A stretch of DNA of 64,000 nucleotides from Gemmata sp051859125 (GTDB lineage Bacteria > Planctomycetota > Planctomycetia > Gemmatales > Gemmataceae), in NCBI RefSeq assembly GCF_051859125.1, contig NZ_JBHYGG010000247.1, positions 42,723-106,722 on the forward strand, written 5' to 3'. The notes beneath the pieces were generated by a model. It saw nothing but the letters and a program-made list of their open reading frames with translations. It had not been told where the DNA came from and made no database searches. Shown here piece after piece: positions 24,003 through 33,215 of the stretch (the first letter of the stretch is position 1; each line of letters opens with the position of its first letter). The translations under genes were made by a program, and so were the position numbers.

Positions 24003-25274
24003 ATGGGCAGGATCTTTAACCCGAGCTACACCCGCGCCGTGCCCCCCGGGGCGAAGGTCACGACCCGCGCCGGCGCGCGGTCGGTCACGCTCACCATCCG
24101 CGGGGCGCCGACGGTGTGCGAGGTCCGCGAGGTCCGCGGCCGGCCCCGGGCCGTGGTGGTGCTCGCCGACCGGTGGGCGATCGAGTGGACCGACGCCGCC
24201 GGCCGGACGCGGCAGAGGACCGTCGGGAGGGACAAGCGACTCGCGACCGCGGCGCTCGCCCGCGAGGAGGAGGCCGCGGCGCGCGCCCGGCACGGCCTGC
24301 CCGACCACGCGGTCGAGGCCCGCGCCCGGCTCCGGCCGCTCGCCGAGCTGTTCGCGGAGTACGGCGAGGTCCTGGCCGGCCGGGACACCGTCAACGAGTA
24401 CCGCGTCACCGGCCGGGTGCGGCTCGACGCGGTCCGGGCCGGGTGCCGGTGGGAGACGTGGGCCGACGTGTCCGGCGACGACCTGACCCGGTTCCTGGGG
24501 CGGCTGCGGGACCAGCGGACGGCGAAGTACCCCAACGGGCTCTCGCCGGCCACGCTCAACGGGTACCTGCGGACCGTGAAGGCGTTCGCCAACTGGTACG
24601 CGGCGAAGGCGGGCGAGCGGTCGCCGGTCGAGGGGGTCGCCCGGTACGCCGAGGCGCGGGACCGGCGGCGCTCGAAGCGGGTGCTGACCGACGCCGAGTT
24701 CGTGCGGCTCCTCGGGGCGTGCCGGGCCGCCCCCCGCCGGCACGGCACGCTGATCCCGGCCGCGGACCGGGCGGTGCTCTACCTCGTGGCCGCGTACACG
24801 GGCCTGCGCGCGAGCGAGCTGGCCCGCCTGACCCCGGCCCACTTCCGCCTCGACGCCGCGCCGCCCGTCGTGACCGTGCTCGGCAAGGACAAGCTCGTCC
24901 AGTCGACGCCGCTCCCCGGGCACGTCGCCGACGAGGTGCGGCCCTGGCTCGCGGGCCGGAAGCCGTTGGCGAAGCTGTGGCCCGGGACCTGGGCCGCGGG
25001 CCGCAAGGCCACCCAGACCCTCAAGCGCGACGCGAATCGCGCCGGCCTGGGCGAGGGGGTCACGTTCCACGGGCTGCGGCGGAAGTACGTGACGGGCCTG
25101 ATCCGCTCCGGGAACGACATCGACGTCGTGCGGCGGATGGCCCGGCACAAGGACCTGAAGACCACGCTCGACTACTACGCGGTGTCGACGGACGCGGACA
25201 TGGCGGCCGCGGCCGAGAGCCTGCCCCCGCTGCCGGACGCGCCGCGCCCCAAGGGGAAGGGCCGGGGCAAGTGA
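24003..25274 (+). CDS. Tyrosine recombinase/integrase of element A
   Basis: 423 residues, ATG with GGAAGGAG upstream. The catalytic domain shows YTGLRASELARL (Arg I, about residue 266), a TVLGKDKLVQSTPLP beta hairpin with Lys, FHGLRRKYVTGLI (H-x-x-R, about 357-360), MARHKDLKTTLDYYAVS (His/Trp site and nucleophile Tyr). The N-terminal 100 residues include an arm-binding-like domain, then a SAM-like core-binding domain (LAELFAEYGEVLAGRDTVNEYRV). All catalytic residues are present, so it should be active. It lies next to tRNA-Leu. Confidence 0.92.
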   Translation: MGRIFNPSYTRAVPPGAKVTTRAGARSVTLTIRGAPTVCEVREVRGRPRAVVVLADRWAIEWTDAAGRTRQRTVGRDKRLATAALAREEEAAARARHGLPDHAVEARARLRPLAELFAEYGEVLAGRDTVNEYRVTGRVRLDAVRAGCRWETWADVSGDDLTRFLGRLRDQRTAKYPNGLSPATLNGYLRTVKAFANWYAAKAGERSPVEGVARYAEARDRRRSKRVLTDAEFVRLLGACRAAPRRHGTLIPAADRAVLYLVAAYTGLRASELARLTPAHFRLDAAPPVVTVLGKDKLVQSTPLPGHVADEVRPWLAGRKPLAKLWPGTWAAGRKATQTLKRDANRAGLGEGVTFHGLRRKYVTGLIRSGNDIDVVRRMARHKDLKTTLDYYAVSTDADMAAAAESLPPLPDAPRPKGKGRGK

Positions 25275-25389
25275 GCGGTCGCTTCGGTCCTGGGGGGCCG
25301 GCCCTTACGGGCCGCTTACGGGAATTGGGTTAATCGCGGTGAACTTTGGTGAACAAGCTGGCATGCTGAGTGTGCGCCCACCAACGAAC

Positions 25390-25414
25390 AATCCCCTGGG
25401 AAACCCAGGGGATT
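25390..25414 (-). terminator. Hairpin just downstream of tRNA-Leu
   Basis: An 11-bp stem AATCCCCTGGG/CCCAGGGGATT with an AAA loop lies five bases beyond the tRNA-Leu 3' end on the minus strand, followed by GTTCGTTGG. It probably terminates the tRNA transcript. Confidence 0.6.
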
Positions 25415-25418
25415 GCAG

Positions 25419-25502
25419 TGCCGAGGAGAGGACTTGAACCTCCACGCCCTTGCGAGCGCTAGAACCTGAATCTAGTGCGTCTGCCAATTCCGCCACCTCG
25501 GC
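25419..25502 (-). tRNA. tRNA-Leu(CAG)
   Basis: An 84-nt cloverleaf on the minus strand. The acceptor GCCGAGG pairs with CCTCGGC; the anticodon arm CTAGA-TTCAGGT-TCTAG gives anticodon CAG. A long variable arm (CGCTCGCAAGGGCG) is typical of Leu, and the T arm is GGAGG-TTCAAGT-CCTCT. The discriminator is A (75 position). It flanks element A and probably provided its attachment site. Confidence 0.95.
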
Positions 25503-25581
25503 CCACTCGGTAGCGTTGGTATCTTAATGCCCCCGACGGGATCGTCAAGCGGTTCCCCCGGGGGCGCATCGAACTTTGCCG

Positions 25582-27831
25582 TCAGTCGCCACCCTTCGGG
25601 TTGAACCCCTTCGGCGGGAAGCCCATCGGCGGCACCCCCATCGGGTTCATCGGGTTCATCGGCGTCGGCGGCTTCGCCTCGACGAGCGGGATGTCGAGCC
25701 CGACCGGCGGGACCGTCTTGATGTACTCGAACCAGGAGTCGGTGAACTTCGCGAGCCCCTCGGGGGTGTTGGCGACCCCGAGCGACCGGCAGAACGCGTT
25801 CAGAACCGTGTCGCCGTCGAGCGGCAGGTCGCGGGGCAGCGCCGCGAGTTCGCCCACGAACTTCTGCAACTCGTCGCGGCGGTCCTTGGCGAGGTAGTAG
25901 TACAGCGCCCACGCGGTGGCCTGCCCCTTCTCCGTGAGCGCCTCCCGCTTCTTGCGGAGCAGCGCGATCGTGTCGTCCTTGGGGGCGTTCGGGTCGATCA
26001 CCCCCGGCACGCCGGGGACGCCCGGCCCGCCGGGCGTTGCGATGGGGGGTTGGCCCGCGCCGAACGGCGGCCGCACCCCGGGACCGGGGCCCACGCCCGG
26101 GCCGGACGGTTGCCCGCCCGGCTGGCCGGTTCCGCCGCCCGAGTTCAGGCCGACGCCCGACTTGTCCTGCTTCACCGGGTCGGGGTCGGAGACCTCCTTC
26201 GGGTCGCGGAGCCCGTGGAAGTAGGCGTCCGACAGTACGTTCTTCAGCAGCGCGACGCGCTCGGCCTGTTGCTCCTTGGCGTCCCTCCGGAAGTCGATGA
26301 GCGGGGCGTAGTGGAACCGCAGTTGCCGCTGGAGGACGTAGTTCGGCACGCCGTAGCCCGGGGCGGGGGACACGTTCATCCACCACTTGCCGTCCTTGTC
26401 GGCGTAGAAGAACGGGTCGCGGGGCCGCGCGAAGAAGTTTGCGGCCCCGGTGGTGACCCACTGCGGGAGCGCCACGAACTGGGGGAGCTGGTTCGTCGCG
26501 TACAGGAGCTGGAGCGTCCCCTCGCGGCTGATCGCGGCGGTGGCCGCTTGCTCGTCCGCGACCCGCTCGACCAGCGCGACGGTCTGCATGCGGGCGACGT
26601 CGTCGGGCCTCATCCCCCGCTGGCCGGTGATGTCGACGTCCGGGCCGCGGCCGGCCAGGAGCCCCTTCTGGTTCACGCCCTCGCGGTACGTGGCCCGGGC
26701 CTGGGCCGCGAACGTCTGGCCGACCGCGTCGAGCCGCTCCGGCGACAGGACGAGGAGCCCGTACTCGGCGGAGTAGAACCCGTCGGCGAGGAGCCGCGGC
26801 GGGGCGTCGAGGGCGCGGGCCAGCGCGTTCACGTCGCGGCCCTGCTTGGGGAGCGCGACGAGCAGCGGCGCGTCGGGCACCTTCAGCTCGATGCCCCGGG
26901 TGGCGTGCCACAGGAAGAACGCCTTGAAGTTCTCCTCGAGCAGGCTCCGGCGGCGGCTCACCTCCTCCTCGGTCGCGTCCCACGAGAGGATCGCGAAGTG
27001 CGGCGACGGGGTCACGGTCCCGGCCTCGAGCTTGCTCTGCCAGAACTCGGACGCGGCCCGCTTGGTCGCCCCGGCCTTGAGCCCGGGCTGCACCGCGGCG
27101 TACGCCTTCAGGAACGCCGCAACCTCGGGGGGGGCACCGTCCTTCTTCCCGTCGGCGGCGGCCAGCAGGTCGTCCGCGTAGGTCTGTGCGTCGCCGGCCG
27201 CGCCGGAGCTGAGCGCCTCGACGACCAGCGCGAGGGCGGCCTTGAGGTCGGTCTTCCCGGCCTTGACCCACCGCGCGTGCCGCTCGCGGAGGTCGGTGGC
27301 GTGCGTCTTCCGCAGGCCCGGCGTCTCCTTGAACGTCGTGTACCACTGGATCATCGTGCCGTCGGTGAACAGGTTCGTGACGATCTTCTCGCCGTGCAGC
27401 GTCGTGTGCAGCTTCGGCTGCCAGAGCGGGTTGTAGTGGGTGTTGGCGTTCCGGGGGTAGAACGGGGCGGCCTTCGTCAGGTCCTCCTCGACGGGGAGGA
27501 CCACGACGACCGACCGGCCCGCGTCGATCGGGCCGGCGTTGACCGCGGGAACCCCGCCGGGCGCCCCACCGGGGCCGATCGGCGGCTGGCCGATCCCGTA
27601 GGGCTGGCCGAACCCGATCGGCGGGCGGCCGCCGGGGCCGCCATCGCCGCCACCGAACGGGGGCCGCACGCCACCGGGAGCGGGACCGGGGCCGCCGGGC
27701 ACCCCGCCGGGCTGCTCGGCCCCGCCGCTCCCTTCGAGAACGATGCGGATGATGAGGTACCCGGCGTGGACCGGGGTGGCGACGGCCAGCACCAACAGGG
27801 CGGGCACGGCCGCGAACAGAAACCGCCGCAT
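25582..27831 (-). CDS. Secreted DUF1570-like protein, 749 aa
   Basis: Starts MRRFLFAAVPALLVLAVATPVHAG, a signal peptide with cleavage near HAG. Residues 30-90 and 555-615 are Pro/Gly-rich linkers; between them is a mostly helical/beta region with SEFWQSKLEAG...SPHFAILSWDATEEEVSRR near 275-310 and GFYSAEYGLLVLSPE near 360, features I associate with planctomycete DUF1570 proteins. WWMNVSPAPGYGVPNYVLQRQLRFHY follows. It is probably an exported protein of unknown function. A larger open frame upstream is rejected because it lacks a signal and starts antisense. Confidence 0.65.
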   Translation of the reverse strand: MRRFLFAAVPALLVLAVATPVHAGYLIIRIVLEGSGGAEQPGGVPGGPGPAPGGVRPPFGGGDGGPGGRPPIGFGQPYGIGQPPIGPGGAPGGVPAVNAGPIDAGRSVVVVLPVEEDLTKAAPFYPRNANTHYNPLWQPKLHTTLHGEKIVTNLFTDGTMIQWYTTFKETPGLRKTHATDLRERHARWVKAGKTDLKAALALVVEALSSGAAGDAQTYADDLLAAADGKKDGAPPEVAAFLKAYAAVQPGLKAGATKRAASEFWQSKLEAGTVTPSPHFAILSWDATEEEVSRRRSLLEENFKAFFLWHATRGIELKVPDAPLLVALPKQGRDVNALARALDAPPRLLADGFYSAEYGLLVLSPERLDAVGQTFAAQARATYREGVNQKGLLAGRGPDVDITGQRGMRPDDVARMQTVALVERVADEQAATAAISREGTLQLLYATNQLPQFVALPQWVTTGAANFFARPRDPFFYADKDGKWWMNVSPAPGYGVPNYVLQRQLRFHYAPLIDFRRDAKEQQAERVALLKNVLSDAYFHGLRDPKEVSDPDPVKQDKSGVGLNSGGGTGQPGGQPSGPGVGPGPGVRPPFGAGQPPIATPGGPGVPGVPGVIDPNAPKDDTIALLRKKREALTEKGQATAWALYYYLAKDRRDELQKFVGELAALPRDLPLDGDTVLNAFCRSLGVANTPEGLAKFTDSWFEYIKTVPPVGLDIPLVEAKPPTPMNPMNPMGVPPMGFPPKGFNPKGGD

Positions 27832-27899
27832 GGCGCTCCTCCGGGGATCTGAGTTGAGTTGATTTTCCGCGAGGGGGCGTCGTGGCACAACGGGAATCC

Positions 27900-27947
27900 G
27901 AGCGCAATCCGGGCCGCCGGCGAGCGCCGGCGGCCCGGATTGCGCTC
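27900..27947 (-). terminator. 22-bp stem hairpin between two secreted-protein genes
   Basis: A 22-bp perfect stem with a GAGC loop lies 13 bp downstream of the 477-aa gene stop (minus strand). It starts GAGCGCAATCC and ends GGATTGCGCTC. The T run after it is weak, so it may be a terminator or an mRNA-stabilising hairpin. Confidence 0.6.
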
Positions 27948-27959
27948 CGCGCCGGGCGG

Positions 27960-29393
27960 CTACTTCACCTCGTACTTCGGCAGCGCCGTGGCGGGTACGC
28001 CGGTGATCAGTTCGTTGTTCCGCTTCGGGTTCGCCTGGAGTTGCCTCAGGTACGCCCGCATCTTCTCGATGTCCACGCGGTCCGGGAGGCCGCCGGCACC
28101 GGCCTTGTCCATCGGCGCGAGGACCGACGTCTGCACCTGGGCGATGACGTCGGCGACCGCCTTCGGAGTGAGTTGCGCCTCGAACTTGGTCGGGGCCGTC
28201 GGGTCGTACAGCGGGTCGAACAGGGGCCGCCAGTTCCGGAAGGCGTCGCCCATGCGGATCGCGTAGCCGCGCCACGGGAGCGACCGGTCGAGCGGGTTCG
28301 AGGCCCGCGGGCTGGCGAACGTGAGGACCGCCGCGGCGACGGCCTCGGCGACCGCGTCCCCGTTGTACCCCTTCACCGGGGCGCCGTTGTTCACCGGGGC
28401 CATGTTGCACAGCCCGATGATCGCCTCGCCGCAGTCGGCCGGGACCGGGGCCGGGACCAGGGTCGGGTCGGACAGGCACACGCGGACCAGCGTGTGGGCC
28501 GGGTAGAGGGGGGCGCCGGTCGGGCCGGGGAGCGTGACGAACCGGCACCGCCCGAGCGCCTTGATCGCCTGGCGGCGGACGAACCCGACGACCTGGAGCT
28601 GTTCCGAGGTCGCGTTCTCGGCCTTCCCGTCGGTCAGGGGCACGAGCGCGTTCGGGTTGGTGACGCACGCCTGGAGCGCCGCGATCAGCTCGCCGATCTG
28701 CTTGTTGGCGGCCGACCGGGGCTCGACGGTGAAGGCGTGGCGGCGGCTCCGGTAGTCGAACACGTCGTAGGCGTCGAGCAGGTTCGCGGCGGCCTGGAGG
28801 GCGTAGTACTTGATCTCGGTCGGCGTGTTCGGGTTGGCGACCCACGCGGTGACCGTCGGCCAGTGGGCGTTCGCCCCGGTGGTGCAGACGGCCGCGTAGA
28901 GGCGGGCCGCGTTGACCCGGACCACGCGCTCGGGGTGCGTATCAACGAGCGGCTTGAGGGCCGCGTCGAAGGCCACGCCGAGTTCGCGGATGTAGTCGGC
29001 GTTCCAGTCCCGGACCTTGGGCCGCGGGTCGTCCGAACTGGTGCGAACGGCCGGGTTCGGTTCGAGGAGGAACCGCCCCAGGTCCTTGATGATGGTGTCC
29101 ACGGACGGGATCTCGCGGCCGCTGGCGTCCTGCTTGAGGCTCGGGTCCTGGGCGGCCTTGTGAAGGAGCGGGTGCGAGATCAGGTCGGCATAGTACTTGG
29201 CAAAGGTCGCGAACTGGGCCTGGGCCACCTTCATTTCGGCGGGCGGGATGCCGCGGGCCTCGCGCCGTTCGGAGAGGAGGCTGGTCCCTGGCGGGGACTG
29301 GGGGAGCTTGGCCGCGTCCTGGGCGGCCGCCTGCCCCGCGGGGAGTACGACGGCGGCGAAGGCGGACCAGGCGAGCAGTCGGAGGAGGGTCAT
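27960..29393 (-). CDS. Secreted hypothetical protein with HEAT-like helices, 477 aa
   Basis: Signal peptide MTLLRLLAWSAFAAVVLPAGQAAAQ (cleavage near AAAQ). The body is mostly helical with repeated A-x-x-L patterns (VRVNAARLYAAVCTTG, EIKYYALQAAANLLDAYDVF, EQLQVVGFVRRQAIKALG), which suggests an alpha-solenoid. It ends KYEVK. It is adjacent to, and probably co-transcribed with, the DUF1570-like gene. Function unknown, with paralogues expected in Gemmata. Confidence 0.65.
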   Translation of the reverse strand: MTLLRLLAWSAFAAVVLPAGQAAAQDAAKLPQSPPGTSLLSERREARGIPPAEMKVAQAQFATFAKYYADLISHPLLHKAAQDPSLKQDASGREIPSVDTIIKDLGRFLLEPNPAVRTSSDDPRPKVRDWNADYIRELGVAFDAALKPLVDTHPERVVRVNAARLYAAVCTTGANAHWPTVTAWVANPNTPTEIKYYALQAAANLLDAYDVFDYRSRRHAFTVEPRSAANKQIGELIAALQACVTNPNALVPLTDGKAENATSEQLQVVGFVRRQAIKALGRCRFVTLPGPTGAPLYPAHTLVRVCLSDPTLVPAPVPADCGEAIIGLCNMAPVNNGAPVKGYNGDAVAEAVAAAVLTFASPRASNPLDRSLPWRGYAIRMGDAFRNWRPLFDPLYDPTAPTKFEAQLTPKAVADVIAQVQTSVLAPMDKAGAGGLPDRVDIEKMRAYLRQLQANPKRNNELITGVPATALPKYEVK

Positions 29394-29738
29394 CGGGGTT
29401 CCCGGTGGGTGTCGATGTGGCGTCTACCGGTTCAACACCGCACCGCCGGCGGGCGTTTGCCGGGTACGGGTGGAACGTGCGTTCGGCCGATGACGTGAGC
29501 CTACCGGGGGCGGGCGGCGACCGCAAGGGAATCGCGGGCCGGCAAGCGGTCCGACGGGAGCGGCAGGGCGGGTTGGGCGGGTGCGGTCGGGTTCCGGGCG
29601 ACCGCCGGGGCGTGCCGGCGGTCCGCCCGTCGTGATGAGAACCAGAGGACAGAACGTCAGAAGGGCAGGGGCCCGAAGAAAGACCGGGGCCGCTTCGACC
29701 TCTGACCGTCGGTCCTCTGGGGTTCGGTCCTCTGCTCC
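29394..29738. repeat. Intergenic region with inverted repeat
   Basis: 345 bp without a gene. Arms CCAGAGGAC (29642-29650) and GTCCTCTGG (29712-29720) form a 9-bp inverted repeat with many CTCTG/CAGAG echoes between them, of the dispersed intergenic type common in Gemmata-like genomes. Candidate promoters of the two minus genes are not resolved. Confidence 0.5.
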
Positions 29739-30710
29739 TCAGAACCGGATGCCGGCGGTCATGAGGAGGTTGAAGTTGTGCAGGTTCCCGTTGATCGGGG
29801 GCACGAGGTTGGTCCAGTCGTAGCCCCACTCGGTGCGGAGCCCGCCGAAGAGGATCCACGCCCCCATCGGCACCTCGACGGTGGCGTGCGACTCGATGAA
29901 CACGCCGTGCGTCACGGCCTGCCGCCGCGCGTAGTTCCCGAGCCCGGCCTCGTCCTGCGGAACGAGGTCCACGTGGGCCGTGCCCCACCGGCCGCCGGCG
30001 GTGGTGCCGAACCGGTAGTTCCACCCGCCCTCCGCGCCGACGACGCCCGGCCCCCAGTACCACCAGTCGCGGCCGACGCCGAAGTTGAAGTTGGTCCGGC
30101 TCAGGCCGCGGATCGCCAGCGGGGCCACGATGTCCGACCGCGGGATCGTGGTGTTACCGATCACCGTGGGGGCCCGGCGGAGTTCCAGTTCGGTGTAGTG
30201 CCCGACCGACCCGCGGTTGAACTGGTAGCTCAGGCCCAGGTCGAGCGCCCAGGCCGCGTCGTGGGCCGGGTTGAAGAACAGGCTCCGGCCGCCGCCGCCG
30301 GTCATCCACCCGGTCTGGAGCTGGCGGGCGAACCGGCCCTCGCCGAACGCGAACGTCGGGCCGGTGTACGAGTACAGGTCGTACCCGATGCGGCCGTTGC
30401 GGCCCAGCGGCCCCAGCGCGCCGGGGCCGTCGGTGTAGTACGGGCTCGCGTACGCCCCGGGGGGCAGGGTGGGCGGTGTGGGCGGCTGGGCCGGTTGCCC
30501 GGTGAGCGTGCCCACGGGGTCCGCGGCCTGCTCGGACGCGAGCCGGACCGGCGCGGCGACCCGCTGCACGGCGCCCGCCCCGCCGGTCGGGGCCGGGTCG
30601 CCGCCCGGCGGCGGCGGGTACAGGGTGCCCCCGGGTTGGGCCGCGGCCGGCCCGCCCGTGGCCGCCGCCAACAGCAACACGCCGCAGAGTCGTCGGGTGT
30701 GGATCGTCAT
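29739..30710 (-). CDS. Outer-membrane beta-barrel-like protein, 323 aa
   Basis: Signal peptide MTIHTRRLCGVLLLAAATGGPAAAQ. A Pro-rich segment (residues 27-90) precedes a region of alternating aromatic and polar residues that ends in the classic terminal aromatic strand (LHNFNLLMTAGIRF). Phrases such as FALQTGWMTGGGGRSLFF, GLSYQFNRG and LFGGLRTEWGYDW suggest a barrel. Planctomycete BBP7-like proteins have this arrangement. It is probably an outer-membrane porin or assembly protein. Confidence 0.6.
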   Translation of the reverse strand: MTIHTRRLCGVLLLAAATGGPAAAQPGGTLYPPPPGGDPAPTGGAGAVQRVAAPVRLASEQAADPVGTLTGQPAQPPTPPTLPPGAYASPYYTDGPGALGPLGRNGRIGYDLYSYTGPTFAFGEGRFARQLQTGWMTGGGGRSLFFNPAHDAAWALDLGLSYQFNRGSVGHYTELELRRAPTVIGNTTIPRSDIVAPLAIRGLSRTNFNFGVGRDWWYWGPGVVGAEGGWNYRFGTTAGGRWGTAHVDLVPQDEAGLGNYARRQAVTHGVFIESHATVEVPMGAWILFGGLRTEWGYDWTNLVPPINGNLHNFNLLMTAGIRF

Positions 30711-30912
30711 GCGCCCCTCGCCCGGCCCCGCGCGTTCCCGCCGGCGGCCGTGAACCGAACGAAACCCCGTCTCGTCCCCTTCTATCGGCACTCCGGATGT
30801 GCCGACTTTACCGCAGGGTCGGGTTGTAGCGTCGGGACATACCCACTTTGGTTCCGGGCCGGCTGGCGGGTATAAACAACCTGGTGAACCTGGGGAACGC
30901 AAAGGCGGCACG

Positions 30913-32352
30913 ATGGAAGCGCACGAACTCCGCGACCTGGACACGGCGAAGCGGTACGTCCTCGAGGGGCTGTGGCTCCAGCGGGCCGTGCGGCCGACGA
31001 GCGCGACCGTCCGCCCGGCCCTGGAGTGGGCGATGGAGATCGCGTCGAGCGGGCACCCGCTCCCGCCGGCCGGGTTCGTCGCCGACGTCGGGCACATCGC
31101 GTTCGGGGCCGACGCCGAGTACCGGATGAAGGACCCGCTCCACGTCCCCGGGTGGCCCCCGGCCCTGGCCCGCACCTACGAGGACCACGTCCTCGGCAAG
31201 CTGTACGCCGATTGGGTGTTCGAGCGGGCCGGCGACGCGCTCCGCAAGTACCAGGGGAAGGACCGGGTCAAGGGGGTCGGGTACGTCATCAACCAGATCC
31301 GCGAGCGGGCCGACATGCCCGGCGTCCTGCTCCCCCCGGCCGTCATCCGCGGGCTGCTCACGTCGAACCCCGACGACGTACTGTCGTCCGGGTGGGACGC
31401 GCTCATGCGCGACGGCCCGTCCGAGTTGCAGGTGAAGCTGTACGAGGAGCTGGTCTCCGCCGCGCGCCGCACCACCGACGTGCTCGCCCGCGAGGACGTG
31501 GACGCGCTCGACGACAAGTCGGCCCTGGGCGACATGGGGCAGTACGTCGCGCTGCGGCAGATCCGCCAGACGACCGCCCGGATCGAGGCGCGGCTCCCGG
31601 GCCGGCCGGTGAAGCCGCTCGTGGGCCGCAAGGAGGTGCCGACGCGGGTGCTCGACGAGGACCAGTACCCCGTGGGCGGGTACACGTCGATCTCCAACCG
31701 CGGGTCGATCGAGAGCCTGCTGCACTCGCAGCTCGCGTACATGGAGACCGAGAGCCCGGACCTGTTCGACGTGAAGTTCGTCCGCGACGAACTGTTCTAC
31801 TACTCCCGCGACGAGAACCAGTTCCTCCGCCGCCGCCGGGCGTTCGTCGTCGTGCTGTTCCCGGACCTCGTCACCGCCCGGTTCAAGGACCCGGAGCTGC
31901 CGCACCAGCGGATCGTGATGCTGATGTCGTCCGTCCTGGCGCTGTTCCGCCGCCTGTCGGACTGGCTGAGCACCGACGCGATCCGGTTCGAGGTGCTGTT
32001 CGTCCAGGACCCGAGCGGCAAGCGGCCCCTTTCGGAAGAAGCGACGCTGATGGAACTGCTGCTCCGCGAGCCGATCGAGCGCGGCGACGGGCTGGTCGCG
32101 TGGCTCCCGGACCGCGACGCGGCGGTCACGCACCTGAACCGGCTGTCGCGGCTGTCGCAGGTCCACTGCCTGGCGGCCGCGACCGAGCCGTTCGAGATGG
32201 ACCTCGACAACGTGGTCGTCACCGAGGTCGTGGTCGACGGCCCCCGGCCCGAGGTCGGCACCGGCGACGGCGTGGTCGCGGCACTGGAGGGCGAGGACGC
32301 CCTCGACGTGTGGCACGAGACCGTTCTCCGCGTCCTGCAACTCTGGGTGTGA
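30913..32352 (+). CDS. Hypothetical protein, 479 aa
   Basis: ATG at 30913 with an AAAGG site. The N-terminal half is helical (ELRDLDTAKRYVLEGLWLQRAV). Around residues 260-300, SISNRGSIESLLHSQLAYMETESPDLFDVKFVRDELFYYSRDE is followed by a strand AFVVVLFPDLVTARF, which resembles the region of vWA-like proteins in which the MIDAS is lost. No catalytic motif is seen, and no family can be named. Confidence 0.55.
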   Translation: MEAHELRDLDTAKRYVLEGLWLQRAVRPTSATVRPALEWAMEIASSGHPLPPAGFVADVGHIAFGADAEYRMKDPLHVPGWPPALARTYEDHVLGKLYADWVFERAGDALRKYQGKDRVKGVGYVINQIRERADMPGVLLPPAVIRGLLTSNPDDVLSSGWDALMRDGPSELQVKLYEELVSAARRTTDVLAREDVDALDDKSALGDMGQYVALRQIRQTTARIEARLPGRPVKPLVGRKEVPTRVLDEDQYPVGGYTSISNRGSIESLLHSQLAYMETESPDLFDVKFVRDELFYYSRDENQFLRRRRAFVVVLFPDLVTARFKDPELPHQRIVMLMSSVLALFRRLSDWLSTDAIRFEVLFVQDPSGKRPLSEEATLMELLLREPIERGDGLVAWLPDRDAAVTHLNRLSRLSQVHCLAAATEPFEMDLDNVVVTEVVVDGPRPEVGTGDGVVAALEGEDALDVWHETVLRVLQLWV

Positions 32353-32364
32353 CGGGAGCGTGCC

Positions 32365-33012
32365 GTGACCGAGCGGGAGTGGATGGCGGCGACCGACCCC
32401 GTACTGCTGCTCAGGTGGACGGCGGGCCAGGCCAGTGACCGGCAGGTGCGGATGTTCGCGACGGCTTGTTGCTGGCACGCGTGGCCGTTGATCGCGGACC
32501 CCGTGAGCCGACTGGCGATCGAGGTTGCCTCGCGGTACGCGGAGGGTGAAGCGAACCGAGCGGAACTGGAGGAGGCCCGTCGCACAGTAACTGACTGGCA
32601 CTATCCAGCGCACCTTGAACGAATGGCCGCCCGCGGAGTGTGCGAGGAGCAAGCAGAGGCGGTCTGGGTTGTGTCCGCGGTCGAGCAACTACTCTCCCTT
32701 CACGAGGTGGAACGGCAGTCAATTCGTGCCAGCGTCGGCACGGTTCCGACCCCCCGCTACACAGCCCTGTATCGTGACATCTTCGGCAATCCGTTCCGCC
32801 CCGTCGCGTTCGCCCCCGACTGGCGGACCTCCACCGCAGTTGCCCTGGCACGTGAGATGTACGAGTCGCGCGACTTCTCCGCGATGCCGATACTGGCCGA
32901 CGCTCTCCAAGACGCGGGGTGCGACAGCGAGGAGATCCTGAACCACTGCCGTGGTTCGGGGCCGCACGTCCGCGGGTGCTGGGTCGTCGATCTCGTGCTC
33001 GGGAAGGTGTGA
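32365..33012 (+). CDS. Planctomycete-type hypothetical protein, 215 aa
   Basis: It begins MTEREWMAATDPVLLLRWTAGQASDRQVRMFATACCWHAWPLI, a hallmark of a large Gemmata family with TDP...L and a CCW-type motif, often found in SMI1/WD-type or unknown proteins. HYPAHLERMAARGVCEEQAEAV and IFGNPFRPVAFAPDW are conserved in the group. It follows the 479-aa gene by 12 bp, so it is probably co-transcribed. Function not known. Confidence 0.6.
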   Translation: MTEREWMAATDPVLLLRWTAGQASDRQVRMFATACCWHAWPLIADPVSRLAIEVASRYAEGEANRAELEEARRTVTDWHYPAHLERMAARGVCEEQAEAVWVVSAVEQLLSLHEVERQSIRASVGTVPTPRYTALYRDIFGNPFRPVAFAPDWRTSTAVALAREMYESRDFSAMPILADALQDAGCDSEEILNHCRGSGPHVRGCWVVDLVLGKV

Positions 33013-33020
33013 TGCTTTCG

Positions 33021-33085
33021 AGCCACGGGGCTTGTCCCCGTGGTGCCTGGGACCGCAGAAGACCACGGGGGCAAGCCCCGTGGCT
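33021..33085 (+). repeat. Inverted repeat with 24-bp arms and one mismatch
   Basis: AGCCACGGGGCTTG at 33021 begins a 24-bp left arm (33021-33044); the right arm (33062-33085) is its complement with one mismatch. A small IR of this type is a REP-like or terminator-like intergenic element common in this lineage. Confidence 0.7.
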
Positions 33086-33215
33086 CTAAAGACACGAGGC
33101 CCGCGGGCGGCCCCATCCCCGCGGGCCGTGTGAAATCTTCGCGGGCCGTGGACGAACACCTTCGGAGCGGTTAGCTTCTGGGTTTGGCGACCGCATCCTC
33201 CACGTAGGGCGAACC

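Larger units (their letters stand above)
1..25419. mobile_element. Integrative element A, right part (prophage or phage-plasmid-like), at tRNA-Leu
   Basis: The segment from the window edge to the tRNA-Leu is dominated by one long minus-strand gene array for DNA replication and recombination (sliding clamps, RusA, RdgC-like, DnaB, YdaU, DEDDh exonuclease, Rad52-like) and ends with a tyrosine recombinase whose stop lies 145 bp from the 3' end of tRNA-Leu(CAG). That layout is typical of temperate phages and integrative plasmids. The left end lies outside the window, so the direct-repeat partner of the tRNA 3' end cannot be tested. The integrase reads towards the tRNA, the opposite of the two tRNA-Pro islands, so tRNA-Leu as the attachment gene is inference. 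No structural phage genes are visible. Confidence 0.6.

Noticed and set aside
25582..28845. 1087-codon open frame extending the DUF1570-like gene
   Set aside because: The extension from 27832 to 28845 is antisense to the frame of the neighbouring 477-aa gene, and a signal peptide start fits at 27831.
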